A DNA stretch of 64,000 bases, taken from the NCBI GenBank assembly GCA_020796225.1, contig CM036754.1, forward strand, positions 68,688,000-68,751,999. The letters run 5' to 3'. Made by a program: the position numbers and the translations under genes. Origin of the DNA: Arion vulgaris (taxonomy: Eukaryota > Mollusca > Gastropoda > Stylommatophora > Arionidae). The notes beneath the pieces were generated by a model. It searched no databases. It was not told the DNA's origin and saw nothing but the letters and a program-made list of their open reading frames with translations. Numbering within the stretch: position 1 is the first letter of the stretch; each line of letters opens with the position of its first letter. Positions 60,979 to 64,000 of this stretch are shown here, one piece after another.

Positions 60979-61309
60979 CTGTGAAGACAAAATAGTTTCA
61001 TCGTCATAATTTTGAGGTCATATATAAGTTCAAAGCTGGAGATATATGAATGAAAATTGCAACAACAACTAGAATTCTGATCATCAATACATGCAGTAAA
61101 TGAATAAAATGCTAATACACTAACAGATAACAAGATAAAAACAGTGACGGAAGGAGTAATGTCGAGAAAGGTATGAAGATACCACAACGAGTCTGGACAT
61201 GATGATAGGAGACGAAGAAAGAGAGAAGCAGAACCTATGTTAGAGGAAGCACAAAGAGCATTCTTCTTCAATAATCCAGCAGAGTTTGAGCTCTTCCCTA
61301 CAGTATAAT

Positions 61310-62260
61310 GCCATGTGATGGTACAATGTCATGTAATGGTACAATGCCATGTGATGGTACAATGCCAAGTGATGGTACAATGCCATGTCTTGGTGCAATA
61401 ATAGCTGTCCATCGCAAGCGATGATAACAATCTCAGATGTGTGCTGCTGCACCTCTCTGGTGTGTACGGAGGTGACTGTAGAGTTCAATCCTAGAACAGA
61501 ATCCCTGACCACAGGTGGGGCATACATGATCAAGGTTAGACATGTGTGGGCTGTTTTCTGTCTTTTCGCGCAGCTCGTTTTCTCTGTGCCTCAACGGAAC
61601 GATAATTCTCAGCTATGCGGGTTCCTCTTTTGTTGTTAAAGCGCCACATTTGGCGATCTTGCGAAGGATTCATAGCACATGGTGTCTATATTGAAGCATT
61701 TCAGGGTGTCTTTAAAACTTTTTTTCTGTCCACCAGCAGAACGTCTGCCCCCTTCAAGCTCACCATACATCAACTGTTTTGGGATGCGTTTATCAGGTAT
61801 CCGAGCAACGTGACCGGCACATCTCACTTGGGCCTTCTGCAACAGGGTGTTGACGCTTGGGATCTTTGCTCTCGTGAGGACTTCGCTGTCTGGAATTTTG
61901 TCCTGCCAGTTTATTTTTAGTATTCTGCGTAGAAAGCTTGTGTGGAAGTGGTTTAGTTTTCTTGCGCGACTGCTATACACTGTCCATGTCTCGCCGGCGT
62001 ACAGCGGCGTAGTTAGCACTGTGGTCTGGTAAACTTTCAGCTTTGTGGCTACTCTCATCCCCTTCCGCTCCCAAACAGTGACACATAGCCTTCCAAATGC
62101 AGCATTGGCTTTGGATATCTTATTGTTGACCTAAGAATCTATGTTTGCCGATCTAGATAGGAGGCGGCCAAGATATGTGATGGTACAACGTTGTGTGATG
62201 GTACAATTCCATGTGGTGGTACAATGCCATGTGGTGGTACAATGTCATGTGGTGGTATCT
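61310..62260. repeat. 18-bp array TGATGGTACAATGCCATG, split by a LINE piece
   Basis: Copies lie at 61310-61390 and 62175-62260, with LINE sequence between. Confidence 0.8.
61390..62170 (-). mobile_element. LINE C-terminal half with zinc-finger tail
   Basis: The minus-strand frame 61636-62058 reads YQTTVLTTPLYAGETW, FLRRILKINWQDKIPDSEVL and CAGHVARIPDKRIPKQLM. Further on, another frame gives CPTCGQGFCSRIELYSHLRT, a C2H2-like tail usual for this LINE family. The RT core is missing. Confidence 0.82.
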
Positions 62261-62284
62261 GCATGTGTTTTGTAAGTTGTTACT

Positions 62285-64000
62285 TGATTCTATTTAATTT
62301 GTCCTATGCTGCTCCATCCTCTGCTAAATCCTGCTTGTTCCTTTCTCAGTTTCTTATCCACAGCATCAGTAATGCGTTGCACGATGATTTTGCTTAAGAT
62401 TTTACTTGGGACAGAAAGTAGTGTTATTCCATACCAATTATTACAAGGGAGCCCTTTTTTGGGTATCTTGATGATGACTCCTGTTCCATGCATCAGGTAA
62501 TATTTGAGCATTCCATATAGATGTAAACAAAGGTCGTAGTACACTAGCTGAGAGTTCTTGGTCTATTTTGAATAATTCTGCGTTTAAGTTATCATTCCCT
62601 GGTGCCTTGTTATTCTTAAGAGATTTAATGTCTGTAATGATCTCAACCAGGCTGGGTGTTTCTACATCAATTTCTAGTTCCTCTGTTGGTTCTGGTATGT
62701 CTGCTACCACTGTTGGTGGTGGTCTGTTTAGCAATTCTTTAAAATGCTCTGTCCATCGCATTTCTTGTTTCTTTTCCGTTGTCAATAGTATTCCATTTTT
62801 ATCCTTTATGAGGGTGTTTGATCTCTTGTAATGTTTACCGCTTATTAGTTTTGTGCATTGTTCCCTGGTCACATCTTTTTTGCTGCTTCTTCAGCCTGTA
62901 ATGCCAGGTCTTCAACATATATTCTTTTGTCAGCTCTCACAGCCCGTTTGATTTCTTTAATTGCGTTTTTGTACTGTTCCTGGTATCTTGCTTTCAGTCT
63001 TTCGAACTTTGCTTCTAACAATTTCTTCTCTAGTATTCTTCTGTTGTCTATTATTTTCCATGTTATAGGTGTTATCCATTCTTTTCTTTTTTTCAGAAGG
63101 TACCCTAGACATGCTTTGCTGCTCTTGTTATATATAGATGCTATGTTGTCTCATGTTTTATTTATGTTATCAATTTCATCCGTGTTTCCATTACTTTCTA
63201 GGACTTGGAACTTGTTCTTTATTTGCAATATCCCTTACTTCTGTGTTCTTTAGTATATCCACATTGAATCTCTTTCGGAAGTTTTTCTGTTGTTCTGTTT
63301 TTCTTAGCTTAAGTTTGATATAAGCTGTGAATAGGTGGTGGTCACTGTCAACATCCGCACCTCTCTTGACCACAACATCTAGCAGTGAGCATCGCCAGGG
63401 TCCATTGATCATTAGATGATCTATTTGGTTTTTATCTCTGTCGTTAGGGGAATACCATGTTAATTTATGGATATCTAAATGTTGAAATAGGGTACCTCCT
63501 ATAACGAGATTGTTCATGCTGCAAAAGTTTACTAAATGTTCCCCATTGTCGTTCATCGCACCATATCCATGTTTTCCAATAGTTCTGTAACTATGTGTGT
63601 TGTTGTCTCCAACCTTCGCATTGAGATCTCCCATAATAATGATAACTTCATGGGATGGTGACTTGTCCAACTCTGCTTAGAGATTTTCGTAGTACGAATC
63701 TTTCCTTGCATCCTAGCTATCACTAGTAGGTGCGTAGCATTGTAGGATGCTGATGTTTGTATGCCTCCCCTTTAATTTGATCTTAATCAAGCGGCTACTG
63801 ATAGGTTTCCATTCTAACAGGCATTTTTCCACGCCTTTCCTTAGGATGACTGCTACTTCTTCATGGTGTTGGTCATCATCTCATCCAGAAAATAAGACCG
63901 TTTCACCTGTAACAGTGGTATTTTTCCGTTTCCTAGCCATCTCTCACTAATCCCTAGAATATGCAGATTATATCTTCTCATTTCAGCTGTTATCTGTGAT
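62285..64000 (-). mobile_element. RTE-like LINE: endonuclease and N-terminal RT
   Basis: Minus-strand pieces, 5' to 3', are VIIIMGDLNAKVGDNN and SDHHLF (apurinic endonuclease catalytic GDLNA and SDH), a connecting region with KSLKNNKAPGNDNLNAELFK, then YGITLLSVPSKILSKIIVQR and KLRKEQAGFSRGWSSI (first RT blocks). Truncated before the FADD box, with stops between frames. It continues past the right edge. Confidence 0.88.

Overview
This is a eukaryotic, AT-rich, intron- and repeat-dense window. The two host genes, the RTE-like and RNase H-bearing LINEs, the tRNA-derived SINEs and the many minisatellites suggest an invertebrate, plausibly a mollusc or other lophotrochozoan. The species cannot be fixed from the sequence. 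There is no bacterial-style gene organisation; nearly every long open reading frame is either a retrotransposon fragment or a translated tandem repeat.

Two host genes can be read, both on the minus strand and head to tail. A septin of the SEPT2 group runs from about 60978 down to its stop codon at 42527. Nine exons join in phase and carry the P-loop, G3, G4, septin-unique element and C-terminal tail; the N-terminal exon lies beyond the right edge. A GIT-type ArfGAP (ArfGAP zinc finger, ankyrin repeats, start of the Spa homology domain) begins near 28217 and runs off the left edge. Nine exons are visible from 28217 to 1386. All its exon phases join except exon 2 to exon 3, where one G seems to be missing at the donor.

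Layout: 1-1120, decayed LINE and a short array. 1386-28217, GIT exons with introns filled by arrays of 22-, 35-, 37-, 41-, 51- and 78-bp units and inserted SINEs and LINEs. 28220-42500, intergenic, with a nested pile of LINE, hAT, P-like and RNase H fragments and then a run of arrays. 42527-60978, septin exons, almost every one with a tandem array within about 150 bp of a splice site, plus two piggyBac-like elements and a 660-bp foldback MITE. 61000-64000, RTE-type endonuclease/reverse transcriptase pieces.

The most unusual feature is a recurrent class of minisatellite whose unit is the 3' end of the neighbouring exon together with its 5' splice site. It occurs at GIT exon 7 and at three septin exons (P-loop exon, GHG exon, PWGVVEVEN exon), with 1 to 9 extra copies. 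A 34-bp array in another septin intron repeats a consensus donor about 25 times in the sense direction. Each host transcript would therefore carry ladders of decoy 5' splice sites. Several arrays have also been split by transposon insertions, some with clear target-site duplications.
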